Shown here: one piece after another, positions 43,849 through 53,097 of the stretch | How positions within the stretch are numbered: the first letter of the stretch is position 1 | Layout: each line of letters opens with the position of its first letter | Origin: Chryseobacterium sp. VAUSW3 | GTDB taxonomy: Bacteria > Bacteroidota > Bacteroidia > Flavobacteriales > Weeksellaceae | Length of the DNA stretch: 64,000 nucleotides | Assembly (NCBI RefSeq): GCF_002205795.1 | Contig: NZ_NIUY01000002.1 | Coordinates: 868,001-932,000 of the forward strand | Reading direction: 5' to 3' | Notes under the pieces: model-generated | Databases searched by the model: none | What the model was told of the DNA's origin: nothing | Seen by the model: the letters and a program-made list of their open reading frames with translations, nothing else | Position numbers and translations under genes: made by a program

Positions 43849-44775
43849 ATGAAATCCATCAAAGTCAATAACCTTACAAAGATCTATGGCAAGAAAAATG
43901 AAAAGATTCTTGCAGTGGATGATGTGAGTTTTGATGTGAATCCGGGAGAAATTTTTGGGCTTATCGGTCCAGATGGTGCAGGAAAAACCACCATTTTCAG
44001 AATGCTGACGACTGTTTTGCTGCCCGATTCCGGCTCCGCTACAGTTGAGGGACTCGACATGGTGAAGGATTATAAAAAAATACGCCGGATTCTGGGTTAT
44101 ATGCCCGGAAAATTCTCTTTGTATCAGGATTTGACGGTGGAAGAAAACCTGAATTTCTTTGCCAGTATTTTCAATACAACAATCAATGAAAACTATCATC
44201 TGATCAAAGATATTTATATCCAGATTGAACCTTTTAAAGACCGGAAAGCCGGCGCTCTGTCCGGTGGAATGAAACAGAAACTGGCCCTCTGCTGTGCGCT
44301 TATTCATAAACCAAAGGTTTTATTCCTGGATGAACCCACAACGGGTGTGGATCCGGTATCGCGGAAAGAATTCTGGGAAATGCTTCAGCGTCTGAAAAAA
44401 CAGGGCATCACCATGGTAGTCGCAACACCATATATGGATGAAGCCTCACTTTGCGACCGGATCGCCTTATTCCAGCATGGAAAAATCCTCTCTATTGACA
44501 CTCCGAAGCAGATCAGTGAAAGTTTCCCCGATTTGCTTTTTGAAGTGAAAGCAGGTAGAACTTCCGCTGTATTGCGCGCACTGGAGAATTTCAAACAGAA
44601 AAAGAATGTATATGCTTATGGAGAATCGGTGCATTTGACGGTAGACCGAAATGGAGATTTCTACACCGCAATTCTAACAGACTATCTAAAAAACGAAGGG
44701 TTTACAGACATTGAGATAAAACCTGTAAAAGCAAGTATTGAGGACAGTTTTATAAGACTTCTTTCAGACAGGTGA
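43849..44775 (+). CDS. ABC exporter ATPase 1 (YbhF-like)
   Basis: The 308-residue protein has all ABC motifs: Walker A GPDGAGKTT (40-48), signature ALSGGMKQKLAL, Walker B KVLFLDEPTTGVDP, and the switch region VVATPYMDEA with a Thr-Pro in place of the usual His. The C-terminal 80 residues are an extra accessory domain. Together with the next gene it corresponds to the two halves of E. coli YbhF, here as separate genes. Confidence 0.9.
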   Translation: MKSIKVNNLTKIYGKKNEKILAVDDVSFDVNPGEIFGLIGPDGAGKTTIFRMLTTVLLPDSGSATVEGLDMVKDYKKIRRILGYMPGKFSLYQDLTVEENLNFFASIFNTTINENYHLIKDIYIQIEPFKDRKAGALSGGMKQKLALCCALIHKPKVLFLDEPTTGVDPVSRKEFWEMLQRLKKQGITMVVATPYMDEASLCDRIALFQHGKILSIDTPKQISESFPDLLFEVKAGRTSAVLRALENFKQKKNVYAYGESVHLTVDRNGDFYTAILTDYLKNEGFTDIEIKPVKASIEDSFIRLLSDR

Positions 44776-44820
44776 AAGTTATAAATGAGATTTGAACTTT
44801 CAATCGTGAAATACAAAAGA

Positions 44821-45573
44821 ATGAATTCCAAAGAAAAGCATATCGCCATAAAAGCAGAAAAAATCACCAAGGTTTTCGGAGATTTCACAGCCGTGGATCA
44901 TATCAGTTTTGAGGTGGAAAAGGGAGAAATATTCGGTTTCCTGGGAGCGAACGGTGCCGGAAAAACTACAGCGATGCGCATGTTCTGCGGACTTTCGGTC
45001 CCGACTTCGGGGACGGCAACTGTGGCAGATTTTGATGTTTATAAAGAAACCGAAAAAATCAAGAAAAACATCGGATACATGAGTCAGAAATTCTCACTTT
45101 ACGGCAACCTCACGGTAACCGAAAATCTTAATTTCTTCGGCGGCATCTACGGAATTCCACGCAAAGAACTCAAAGCAAAATGTAATGAACTGCTGCAAAA
45201 ACTCGATCTGGAACAAGAAAAAAACAAACTGGTTTCTGAACTCCCTTTAGGCTGGAAACAGAAACTTGCCTTTTCTGTCGCTGTCTTCCACAATCCGCAG
45301 ATTGTTTTTCTGGATGAACCTACCGGCGGTGTGGATCCTGTAACCAGACGCCAGTTCTGGAATCTGATTTATGAAGCTTCAGAACGTGGAATAACAGTTT
45401 TCGTAACAACACATTATATGGATGAAGCGGAATACTGCGACCGTGTTTCGATCATGGTTGACGGAAAAATTGCAGCACTTGATACACCTTCAAATCTCAA
45501 AAAACAGTTCAGCTCCCAAACGATGGATGAAGTGTTTTATGAACTGGCGCGCGGCGCAAAACGATCGGAATAA
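44821..45573 (+). CDS. ABC exporter ATPase 2 (YbhF-like)
   Basis: The protein (250 aa from the ATG at 44821; an alternative ATG at 44785 adds 12 residues) has Walker A GANGAGKTT, Walker B IVFLDEPTGGVDP, and switch His in VFVTTHYMDEA. The signature motif is degenerate: LPLGWKQKLAF instead of LSGGQ. This suggests an asymmetric heterodimer with ATPase 1, in which one composite site is weak. It is followed by the two permease genes. Confidence 0.9.
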   Translation: MNSKEKHIAIKAEKITKVFGDFTAVDHISFEVEKGEIFGFLGANGAGKTTAMRMFCGLSVPTSGTATVADFDVYKETEKIKKNIGYMSQKFSLYGNLTVTENLNFFGGIYGIPRKELKAKCNELLQKLDLEQEKNKLVSELPLGWKQKLAFSVAVFHNPQIVFLDEPTGGVDPVTRRQFWNLIYEASERGITVFVTTHYMDEAEYCDRVSIMVDGKIAALDTPSNLKKQFSSQTMDEVFYELARGAKRSE

Positions 45574-45586
45574 TTAATTAAATGAA

Positions 45587-46687
45587 GTGAAACAGTTACT
45601 AACTTTTGTCCGGAAAGAATTTTTACACGTTCTGCGTGATAAAAGGACGCTGCTCATCCTTTTCGGGATGCCGGTGGTACAGATTCTGCTCTTTGGTTTC
45701 GCTCTGAGTACTGAGGTGAAAAACACGCGGATCGGTGTTCTGGATCAGGACAAATCTCAGGCTTCTACCGAACTGGTTTCGAAAATCCACGCCAACCTTT
45801 ATTTTGATCTCGAGCAGGACCTGAAATCCATCCATGAAGCGGAAGACGCATTCAAAGGTGGACGCATTAAAATGATTATGGTAATTCCTGCGGGTTTTTC
45901 TGAAGATCTTAGCAGTGGAAAAAAAACTCAGCTTCAACTCATCACCGACGGAACCGACCTGAATCTGGCGAACCAGATTTATAATTTCATGTCGAACATC
46001 ATACTTGATTTTTATGGACAGCAAACTTTAGTTCAATCATCCGGCGTACAGCCTGAAATCCGGATGCTTTATAATCCGCAGCTTCAGGGTGCGCCCAATT
46101 TTGTACCCGGCGTTATGGCCTTTATCCTGCTCATCATCTGTGTACTGATGACTGCCATTGCGATTGTGCGCGAAAAAGAAACCGGCACCCTCGAAGTGCT
46201 GTTGGTTTCACCCATGAAACCTTATGTGATTATTCTGGCCAAAGCGATTCCTTATTTTATCCTTTCGGTTATTATACTCATTTCCATACTCATTTTAAGC
46301 GTCACGGGTCTCGATTTACCCATAAAAGGAAATCTGTTTTTACTTTTCGGAATCAGCATTATTTTTATCATCACCAATCTTTTGCTTGGGATCGTCATCT
46401 CCATTCTCACCCAGACACAGCAAACGGCGATGCTTATTTCGCTGGTCGGCACCATGCTGCCTACGCTGATGCTGAGCGGCTTTATGTTTCCGGTAGAAAA
46501 TATGCCGGTACCGCTGCAGGTTATCGGGAATGTGATTCCGGCCAAATGGTATTATGAAATCGTGAAAAATATCATGATTAAAGGCACCGGCCTGGAAGTC
46601 ATCTGGAAGCACACCGCCGTTCTTACCGGAATGATGATGATGCTCTTCCTTATCGCCGTGAGGAAGTTTAAAGTTCGGCTTGAGTAA
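45587..46687 (+). CDS. ABC-2 type exporter permease 1 (YbhS/YbhR-like)
   Basis: The 366-residue protein has one N-terminal helix (about 22-42, LLILFGMPVVQILLFGFAL), a large extracytoplasmic domain (about 45-170), and five C-terminal helices (from about 175). The ABC-2 motif VREKETGTLEVLLVSPMKP lies between the second and third helices. The start is a GTG at 45587: the ATG at 45582 is out of frame and stops at once. It probably pairs with the following permease. Confidence 0.88.
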   Translation: MKQLLTFVRKEFLHVLRDKRTLLILFGMPVVQILLFGFALSTEVKNTRIGVLDQDKSQASTELVSKIHANLYFDLEQDLKSIHEAEDAFKGGRIKMIMVIPAGFSEDLSSGKKTQLQLITDGTDLNLANQIYNFMSNIILDFYGQQTLVQSSGVQPEIRMLYNPQLQGAPNFVPGVMAFILLIICVLMTAIAIVREKETGTLEVLLVSPMKPYVIILAKAIPYFILSVIILISILILSVTGLDLPIKGNLFLLFGISIIFIITNLLLGIVISILTQTQQTAMLISLVGTMLPTLMLSGFMFPVENMPVPLQVIGNVIPAKWYYEIVKNIMIKGTGLEVIWKHTAVLTGMMMMLFLIAVRKFKVRLE

Positions 46688-46706
46688 TTTTAAAATGTTT
46701 TAAAAA

Positions 46707-47831
46707 ATGTTGAGCACCCTTCGCATATTAATCAAAAAAGAGTTCCTGCAAATCTTCAGGAACAGAGCTATTCTGGCTATAATTTTCGTGATGCCTGTTG
46801 TACAGCTGGTGGTTCTGCCGTTGGCGGCGAGTTACGAAATCAAAGACATAAAAATTGCGGTGACCGACCACGACAAATCATCTTTATCGCGGGAACTGAT
46901 CCGCAAAATTACAGCTTCAGGATATTTTAAAATGACCGCTTATGGGGAAAACTACACGCAGGCGTATCAGGAAATAGAAAAAGACCGTGCCGACCTCATC
47001 ATCGAAATTCCCAACAATTTTGAAAAAGACATTGTAAAAGAAAACCGCCAGAAAGTGCTGATCGCCATCAATGCCATCAACGGTACAAAGGCGGGACTTT
47101 CTGCAAGTTATCTTGTGCAGATTCTTCAGGATTTCAATTCGCAGATTCAACTCAAAATGTCGCCCGAACTCAAAAGTATGAGCAAAATCTCCGGTCTGGA
47201 AACCGTGCCGATGTTCTGGTTTAATGAACATTATAATTACCGTCTTGCTCTTGTTCCGGGAATTCTGGCCTTCCTTGTGACTTTAATCGGTGGATATCTT
47301 ACCGCACTGAACATCGTAGCCGAAAAAGAAACCGGAACCATTGAGCAGATAAATGTCTCCCCGATCCGAAAAGTTGATTTCATCATCGGCAAACTGTTCC
47401 CGTTCTGGATTCTGGCCATGGTTGCTTTCAGCCTTGGTTTACTGGTGACGGTTTTTGTGTATGATATCAGGATGGAAGGCAGCCTTCTTCTGCTCTACGC
47501 TTTTGTATCGGTTTATCTTATCACCATTCTTGGCGTGGGGCTTCTGGTTTCTGTTTACAGCGAAACCCAGCAGCAGGCGATGTTTGTGGTATTCTTTTTC
47601 ATGATGATTTTCGTGCTGATGAGCGGACTTTTCACGCCGGTTGAAAGCATGACCGACTGGGCAAAATACATCGCGTACCTCAATCCTGTGACTTATGGTG
47701 TTGACGGCATCCGGCTGATTATGCTTAAAAACAGCGGCTTCACCGATTTGCTGCCACATTTCGCCTTTATTGTTTCTTTAGGACTTGTAGTGATCACATG
47801 GGCAGTACTGCGCTACCGGAAAACAAATTAA
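46707..47831 (+). CDS. ABC-2 type exporter permease 2 (YbhS/YbhR-like)
   Basis: The 374-residue protein has the same layout as the previous permease: an N-terminal helix (about 19-40), an extracytoplasmic domain (about 45-180), then a C-terminal bundle with AEKETGTIEQINVSPIRK and the LMSGLFTPVESM segment. The two permeases probably form the heterodimeric channel. Family members export drugs or other amphipathic substrates; the substrate here is unknown. It is the last gene of the exporter cluster. Confidence 0.88.
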   Translation: MLSTLRILIKKEFLQIFRNRAILAIIFVMPVVQLVVLPLAASYEIKDIKIAVTDHDKSSLSRELIRKITASGYFKMTAYGENYTQAYQEIEKDRADLIIEIPNNFEKDIVKENRQKVLIAINAINGTKAGLSASYLVQILQDFNSQIQLKMSPELKSMSKISGLETVPMFWFNEHYNYRLALVPGILAFLVTLIGGYLTALNIVAEKETGTIEQINVSPIRKVDFIIGKLFPFWILAMVAFSLGLLVTVFVYDIRMEGSLLLLYAFVSVYLITILGVGLLVSVYSETQQQAMFVVFFFMMIFVLMSGLFTPVESMTDWAKYIAYLNPVTYGVDGIRLIMLKNSGFTDLLPHFAFIVSLGLVVITWAVLRYRKTN

Positions 47832-47873
47832 AAACCCTGTAATCTGAAATATAATCACTAAATTTAGAAAGCC

Positions 47874-48245
47874 ATGAAACATACCCTGTTACTTATTTTT
47901 CTGTTTCTTTTCGGTCTAGTTACCCTCTTTATGAGCAGCGCGGTTTTATTCGACTGGCTGGGCATCCGCGAAAAAGAAGGGAATTTTGTTCCTGTCGTGG
48001 TCTGGGCAAACTGGCTGTGCGGATTTCTTTATCTGGTTGCTGCTTATGCAGTCTTTAAAAACAGCCTTCGGGCAAAAATTCCATTGATTACTGCAGTCTT
48101 CATTTTGATTGCAGCATATCTCTATCTCTTTATCCACATCAGTAACGGCGGTCTGTACGAAACAAAAACAGTGGGCGCCATGGCATTTCGGGTCGGTATT
48201 ACTGCGTTATTCCTTTTTACAACCATAAAAATTTTTAAAAAATGA
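47874..48245 (+). CDS. Hypothetical four-helix membrane protein
   Basis: The 123-residue protein has four hydrophobic segments (about 5-25, 42-62, 70-90 and 102-120), with short loops and a basic C-terminus. No family is recognised. Its last four bases overlap the start of the lipoprotein gene (ATGA), so the two are co-translated. It begins 42 bases after the exporter cluster and may belong to the same transcript. Confidence 0.65.
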   Translation: MKHTLLLIFLFLFGLVTLFMSSAVLFDWLGIREKEGNFVPVVVWANWLCGFLYLVAAYAVFKNSLRAKIPLITAVFILIAAYLYLFIHISNGGLYETKTVGAMAFRVGITALFLFTTIKIFKK

Positions 48246-48742
48246 AAAAAACATTGCTTTCAGCACTTTTAGGGCTGGCCATCGTAATTTCCTGTGAAAA
48301 GAAACAGGAAACTACCGAAAATCAGGATCATACGAATCACACCGAAAATGTTGCAGCTGAAACGGAAGCCGAAGCTCCGGCAGAAGCTACCCATGACGAT
48401 CATGCCGACACCAGTGCAAATCTGGAACTCAACAATGGCAAAAAATGGAAAACCAACACCGAAATGCTGCCTTACATCCAAAAACAGGAACAGCTCATTG
48501 ATGCGTACGACGATGAAACCGGAGATTACAAAAAACTCGCAGCAGACCTTTCAACGGCCAATGAGCAGCTGATTAAAAGCTGCACCATGACCGGAAAATC
48601 TCACGATGTGCTTCACGTTTGGCTTACCGATCACATAAAAAAAATTAATCTGCTTGCCAAAGCGGCCACACAAAAGGAAGCTGAAAAAATTGCAGAAGCA
48701 CTGGAGCATTCTATGGAATCTTACCACCAGTATTTCGAATAA
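48242..48742 (+). CDS. Hypothetical His-rich lipoprotein
   Basis: The 166-residue protein has a lipoprotein signal with lipobox VISC (Cys about 18). An acidic and histidine-rich linker follows (about 20-60: DHTNHTEN, THDDHADT). The helical domain (about 65-166) contains CTMTGKSHDVLHVWL and ALEHSMESYHQYFE. The histidines and one Cys could bind metal, but that is inference. Its start overlaps the previous gene. I do not recognise a family. Confidence 0.65.
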   Translation: MKKTLLSALLGLAIVISCEKKQETTENQDHTNHTENVAAETEAEAPAEATHDDHADTSANLELNNGKKWKTNTEMLPYIQKQEQLIDAYDDETGDYKKLAADLSTANEQLIKSCTMTGKSHDVLHVWLTDHIKKINLLAKAATQKEAEKIAEALEHSMESYHQYFE

Positions 48743-48767
48743 TAACTTAAAATTAACCTCATTCATC

Positions 48768-48797
48768 AACCTTCAGAATTTTTTCTGGAGGTTTTTC
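48768..48797 (+). terminator. Rho-independent terminator
   Basis: AACCTTCAGAA (48768-48778) pairs with TTCTGGAGGTT (48783-48793) with one G-T pair, followed by TTT. Confidence 0.7.
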
Positions 48798-48926
48798 TTT
48801 AGAAATATTTTCGATTGAAATTTTCTATCGACGCCAATTATCAATTTCACATCAATTAACAGATTTTGGCTTTTTCATCCGCAAGAATAATGTTAATTTT
48901 AAAAACAATAATTAAACAATATTACA

Positions 48927-50435
48927 ATGAGTTCAAAAGTTTACGACAGAGTACAACTGAAAGAAAAGTACGACAACTACATTAACGGACAATGGACTCC
49001 ACCGGCAAGTGGAAAATATTTTGATGTAATCACCCCATTGGATGGAACAGTGATGGGCCAAGCGGCACATTCCAACGAACAAGATCTGGAAATGGCAGTA
49101 AATGCTGCGGAAGCGGCTTTTGTAACTTGGGGAAAAACTTCCGTTACCGAAAGAAGCAACATCCTCATTAAAATTGCGGATCGCATGGAAGCCAACCTGG
49201 AAAAAATTGCAGTGGTAGAAACCATGGACAATGGTAAACCAGTTCGCGAAACCCTGAATGCCGACATTCCTTTGGCGATTGACCATTTCAGATATTTCGC
49301 CGGGGTAATTCGTGCGGAAGAAGGTTCTTTAATGGAATTAGACAATGATACGGTTTCCTTAATTGTGAATGAACCTTTAGGAGTGATTGCTCAAATTATT
49401 CCTTGGAATTTCCCGATTCTGATGGCTGTTTGGAAACTTGCTCCAGCTTTGGCAGCAGGAAACTGCGTGGTACTGAAACCGGCTGAAAGTACTCCAATCT
49501 CAATTTTAGTATTGATGGAAATCATCGGCGATTTGCTTCCACCGGGAGTTGTAAATATTGTAAATGGTTTTGGTGGAGAATTAGGTCATGCCCTGGTTAC
49601 CAACAAAAAAGTGTCAAAAGCAGCATTCACGGGTTCTACCGCGACAGGAAGACTGGTGATGCAATATGCTACTGAAAACATCATTCCGGTAACTTTGGAA
49701 TTGGGAGGTAAATCACCAAACGTTTTCTTCGAATCTGTGATGGATGAAGACGATGCTTTCTTCGACAAAGCTTTGGAAGGAGCCGCATTATTTGCCTTAA
49801 ACCAAGGTGAAATCTGTACTTGTCCATCCCGATTATTGGTACAGGAAAGCATTGCTGACAAATTCATCGAAAGAGTCGTAGAACGTGTTAAAGCCATTAA
49901 AGCAGGAAATCCACTCGATACCTCTACAATGATTGGTGCGCAAGCTTCGAAAATCCAGTACGACAAAATCCTTAGCTACATCAACCTAGGTAAAGAAGAA
50001 GGTTGCAAAGTGCTAACAGGTGGCGACGCTAATGTATTGGAAGGCGAATTGAAAAACGGCTACTACATCCAGCCAACCCTACTGAAAGGCCACAATAAAA
50101 TGAGAGTTTTCCAGGAAGAAATCTTCGGACCCGTACTTGCGGTAACCACTTTCAAGGATGAAGCAGATGCAATCGCGATCGCAAACGATACCATTTATGG
50201 TCTAGGAGCCGGAGTTTGGACCAGAGATGCTCACCAATTGTACCAAGTACCAAGAGCAATCCAGTCAGGAAGAGTTTGGGTGAATCAATACCATTCTTAT
50301 CCTGCAGGTGCACCTTTCGGAGGTTACAAACTGTCGGGAATCGGTAGAGAAAATCACAAGATGATGCTCGATCATTACCGCCAAACCAAGAATATGCTCA
50401 TTTCTTACAGCAAAGAAAAATTAGGATTCTTCTAA
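48927..50435 (+). CDS. Aldehyde dehydrogenase (acetaldehyde/short-chain type)
   Basis: The 502-residue NAD(P)-dependent aldehyde dehydrogenase has [20 protein letters not shown], the cofactor motif FTGSTATG, the catalytic Glu in LELGGKSPN, and the catalytic Cys in NQGEICTC (about residue 296). It closes with the [17 protein letters not shown] signature. The family oxidises aldehydes to acids. The DUF779 protein encoded next door is the common partner of this ALDH subgroup (AldB/ExaC type), which supports acetaldehyde or alcohol metabolism. A hairpin at 50445 lies between the two genes. Confidence 0.93.
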   Translation: MSSKVYDRVQLKEKYDNYINGQWTPPASGKYFDVITPLDGTVMGQAAHSNEQDLEMAVNAAEAAFVTWGKTSVTERSNILIKIADRMEANLEKIAVVETMDNGKPVRETLNADIPLAIDHFRYFAGVIRAEEGSLMELDNDTVSLIVNEPLGVIAQIIPWNFPILMAVWKLAPALAAGNCVVLKPAESTPISILVLMEIIGDLLPPGVVNIVNGFGGELGHALVTNKKVSKAAFTGSTATGRLVMQYATENIIPVTLELGGKSPNVFFESVMDEDDAFFDKALEGAALFALNQGEICTCPSRLLVQESIADKFIERVVERVKAIKAGNPLDTSTMIGAQASKIQYDKILSYINLGKEEGCKVLTGGDANVLEGELKNGYYIQPTLLKGHNKMRVFQEEIFGPVLAVTTFKDEADAIAIANDTIYGLGAGVWTRDAHQLYQVPRAIQSGRVWVNQYHSYPAGAPFGGYKLSGIGRENHKMMLDHYRQTKNMLISYSKEKLGFF

Positions 50436-50444
50436 ATGATAATA

Positions 50445-50476
50445 GGCGGATTTTTATTGTAAATCCGTCTTTTTTT
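50445..50476 (+). terminator. Hairpin with T run between aldehyde dehydrogenase and DUF779
   Basis: GGCGGATTT (50445-50453) pairs with AAATCCGTC (50461-50469) with one G-T pair, followed by seven T. It probably terminates or attenuates the dehydrogenase message. Confidence 0.7.
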
Positions 50477-50501
50477 CTGATTTCAATTAAAAAGTTTCAA
50501 C

Positions 50502-50921
50502 ATGGAAAAAATCCCACGTCTTTCAGTAACTCCAAAAGCCTTGGAACTCGTAAAACAACTCTCTGAAGAGTTTGGCGAACTGATGTTTTACCAGGCCGGT
50601 GGCTGCTGCGAAGGTACCCAGCCACAGTGTTTCCGTGAAGGGCATTTTTATCCGCGGACCAAAGACGTAAGTATTGGAACGGTGATGGGCTTTCATTTCT
50701 GGATCGATCATGATCTTTTTGAATACTGGAAGTACAGCCATTTCGAACTTGATGTGACGGACGGTTTCGGTGCTGGTGGATTTTCTCTTGAAACCGCTAA
50801 AAGCAAAACGTTCAAAGTGAATTACAGACTTTTCAGTAAAGACGAACTGGAGTACCTGGAGGACACCATTCTTTATCATCAGTATATGATTCAGAAAAAA
50901 GAGAATTCGCAGAAAATTTAA
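50502..50921 (+). CDS. DUF779 protein, partner of aldehyde dehydrogenase
   Basis: The 139-residue protein matches DUF779: VTPKALELVKQLSEEFGELMFYQAGGCCEG (seen here as GELMFYQAGGCCEG), then GFHFWIDHDLFEYWKYSHF and DVTDGFGAGGFSLE. DUF779 genes are typically found beside aldehyde dehydrogenases; the biochemical role is unknown. The conserved CCEG and His residues could bind a metal. Confidence 0.9.
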   Translation: MEKIPRLSVTPKALELVKQLSEEFGELMFYQAGGCCEGTQPQCFREGHFYPRTKDVSIGTVMGFHFWIDHDLFEYWKYSHFELDVTDGFGAGGFSLETAKSKTFKVNYRLFSKDELEYLEDTILYHQYMIQKKENSQKI

Positions 50922-51036
50922 ATCAGAATAAAGATATACCCGGCAAATATTATTTTTAAAAGCTGTTAATTTTTTTAATTGACAGGTTTATTATTCATAC
51001 TTTTTACTAACTTCATCATCAACTAAATATACAATT

Positions 51037-51990
51037 ATGGAAACAAAAACTACTCTTTTCAAAAAACAGGATTACCTTCCCAAAGCCCTTTCTTTGCGGC
51101 TTCTGAACAAACGTATATCTTCCGTTGTCATAGGATTTATGATGATGGCCGGATATACGACCACCAAGGCACAAACAGCTTTGGTAATACCCGATTCCAA
51201 TGAGGGCAGTGCATTCATCGGTCCTTATGGAAATGCCGCTAGACAGTTACAGATGATTATCGATGATACGCTCCTTACTTCCCTAGTCGGAAAAAACCTT
51301 ACCTCCATTTCCTTCAGGCTGCCGGCAAGTACAGCTACCAGTTGGCCACCGAACAATTTGACGATGAATGCATTTGATATTTATCTGAGTGAGAGTGTTG
51401 AACCGGCGGAGCGACAGCTTAATTTTGCCGCTAATGTGGTAGGTACACAAACTCAGGTACGCTCCGGAAGTTTACAGATTCCGGCAGGTGCGCTAACTGT
51501 AGGTTCCAATCCAAATAATTTCAGTTTTAAGATTAATTTTACAAGTGCATGGCAGTATAACGGTGGCAACCTCCTGATAGAAGTTCGACACAGCGGAACC
51601 GGAATTTCTTCAAGAAGTGTTCAGGCAGCTTCTACAAGTTCGGCGGGTTACGGGACTTTATATTCCGCACTTTGGCAATCTACAGGCGACGTTTTACAGG
51701 GCAACTTTACACAGGTAGAAATTACTGCAGATGGTCCGTTAGGTACAAATTCAGTGAAAATTGGAGCGGCTGTAAATATTTACCCAAATCCTGTAAAAGA
51801 CATGTTGTTTATAAAATCTGAACGGGAATTTACTTCTTATTCTGTTTATAATATGGCCGGACAAAAGGTTTCTTCAGATAAAATGACCGGAAAGAGCATC
51901 AATCTTTCGCGCCTGCCGGTTGGTTCTTATGTTCTGAAACTTACGGACAAGGAAGGGAATACAGAATCTACAAAATTTATGAAAAATTAA
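51037..51990 (+). CDS. Secreted protein with T9SS type A sorting domain
   Basis: The 317-residue protein has an unusually long N-terminal region before the hydrophobic signal (about residues 28-46, SSVVIGFMMMAGYTTTKAQ). A beta-rich domain follows (about 47-240), with FDIYLSESVEPAERQLNFA, and then a type A sorting domain (about 245-317) containing INIYPNPVKDMLFI-like sequence (VNIYPNPVKDMLFIKSE) and SVYNMAGQKVSSDKM. It is exported by type IX secretion. The body domain is not recognised. Confidence 0.8.
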   Translation: METKTTLFKKQDYLPKALSLRLLNKRISSVVIGFMMMAGYTTTKAQTALVIPDSNEGSAFIGPYGNAARQLQMIIDDTLLTSLVGKNLTSISFRLPASTATSWPPNNLTMNAFDIYLSESVEPAERQLNFAANVVGTQTQVRSGSLQIPAGALTVGSNPNNFSFKINFTSAWQYNGGNLLIEVRHSGTGISSRSVQAASTSSAGYGTLYSALWQSTGDVLQGNFTQVEITADGPLGTNSVKIGAAVNIYPNPVKDMLFIKSEREFTSYSVYNMAGQKVSSDKMTGKSINLSRLPVGSYVLKLTDKEGNTESTKFMKN

Positions 51991-52041
51991 AATCTGCTCA
52001 CCCCGAATTCGGAGGCACAACGTGATATGTAATCATTTTAA

Positions 52042-52075
52042 TAAAAGACATTTCTCTCGAAGTGTCTTTTATTTT
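52042..52075 (+). terminator. Rho-independent terminator
   Basis: AAAAGACA (52043-52050) pairs with TGTCTTTT (52063-52070), extended by further pairs, followed by ATTTT. Confidence 0.7.
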
Positions 52076-52188
52076 ACACTTTCAGAAATTTAGTGTTCCT
52101 TAAAAGTCCGTTTGTGGCGAAAAGCTAACGAAAATTAAAGACTAAAACAAATTATATGTTAACATACCCTCACAATAATGATGGGTCT

Positions 52189-52959
52189 TTATCGGATCAT
52201 GACTTTAGCTTCTTCCCAAAGTTTATCCATTTCCTCCAGCGAGAGGTCTTCCAGTTTTAAATTTTTATCCGATGCCAGCTGCTCCATTTTCTGGAAGCGG
52301 GAAATAAACTTGATATTGGTTCTTTCCAGCGCTGAGTCTGGATTGATGCCTGAAATTCTGGCATAATTGATCAAGGAAAAGAACACATCTCCCAGCTCCT
52401 GCTCTTTTTTGTCGGGATCGGCTTCCGCGTGAAATTCTGTAAGTTCTTCATCCACTTTCTTCCAGGCATCTTCAGCACTGGCAAATTCAAACCCGATTCC
52501 TTTTACTTTGTCCTGAATTCTGTAGGCTTTCACAATACTTGGTGTTCCTTTAGTCACGCCGGAAAGTACTGATTTGTTGCCTTCCTTTAGTTTGAGCTTT
52601 TCCCAATTCTGCTTTACTTCCTCTTCATCCTGAACCTCCACATCACCATAAATATGCGGATGACGGAAGATGAGTTTTTCATTCAGCGCGTTGATGACAT
52701 CGGCAATATCGAAACTTCCCTTTTCTGATCCAATTTTTGCGTAAAATACCAGATGCAGCAGTACATCACCCAGTTCCTTTTTAATTTCGGGCAGGTCTTC
52801 TTCCAGCAAAGCATCGGAAAGTTCGTACACTTCTTCCAGGGTAAGATGCCTCAGGGTTTGAAGTGTCTGTTTCCGGTCCCAGGGGCATTTTTCCCGAAGG
52901 TCGTCCATGATGTCGAGGAGCTTAGAAAAGGCTTCAAGTTTCTGTTGTTTGGTATTCAT
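52189..52959 (-). CDS. mazG: Nucleoside triphosphate pyrophosphohydrolase MazG
   Basis: The 256-residue protein has two MazG domains. The N-terminal one holds LREKCPWDRKQTLQTLRHLTLEEVYEL (seen as CPWDRKQT, LEEVYELSDAL) and ELGDVLLHLVFYAKI, with the EExxE...ExxD metal residues. The C-terminal one (about 150-256) holds ELTEFHAEADPDKKEQELGDVFFSL. MazG hydrolyses NTPs to NMP and pyrophosphate and helps remove aberrant nucleotides. It is the last gene of the minus-strand group ruvX-def-DUF5606-mazG. Confidence 0.94.
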   Translation of the reverse strand: MNTKQQKLEAFSKLLDIMDDLREKCPWDRKQTLQTLRHLTLEEVYELSDALLEEDLPEIKKELGDVLLHLVFYAKIGSEKGSFDIADVINALNEKLIFRHPHIYGDVEVQDEEEVKQNWEKLKLKEGNKSVLSGVTKGTPSIVKAYRIQDKVKGIGFEFASAEDAWKKVDEELTEFHAEADPDKKEQELGDVFFSLINYARISGINPDSALERTNIKFISRFQKMEQLASDKNLKLEDLSLEEMDKLWEEAKVMIR

Positions 52960-52974
52960 GTGATGGGTGATATT

Positions 52975-53015
52975 TGATGCTGGATGCTAGATGATGGATG
53001 ATGGATGGTGGATGT
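52975..53015. repeat. GGATGAT-type short tandem repeat
   Basis: A run of near-heptameric units based on GGATGAT/GGATGCT lies just upstream of mazG. It is degenerate and probably arose by slippage. Confidence 0.5.
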
Positions 53016-53048
53016 TTGGTACCGAATTACAAATTTACTTCATTTATG

Positions 53049-53079
53049 CAAAAAACCTTGCCGGTAAAGACAAGGTTTT
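53049..53079 (-). terminator. Terminator of the DUF5606 gene
   Basis: AAAACCTTG (53052-53060) pairs with CAAGGTTTT (53071-53079). Read on the minus strand it is followed by a T run. Confidence 0.65.
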
Positions 53080-53097
53080 CATTTCATTTCCTATGGT

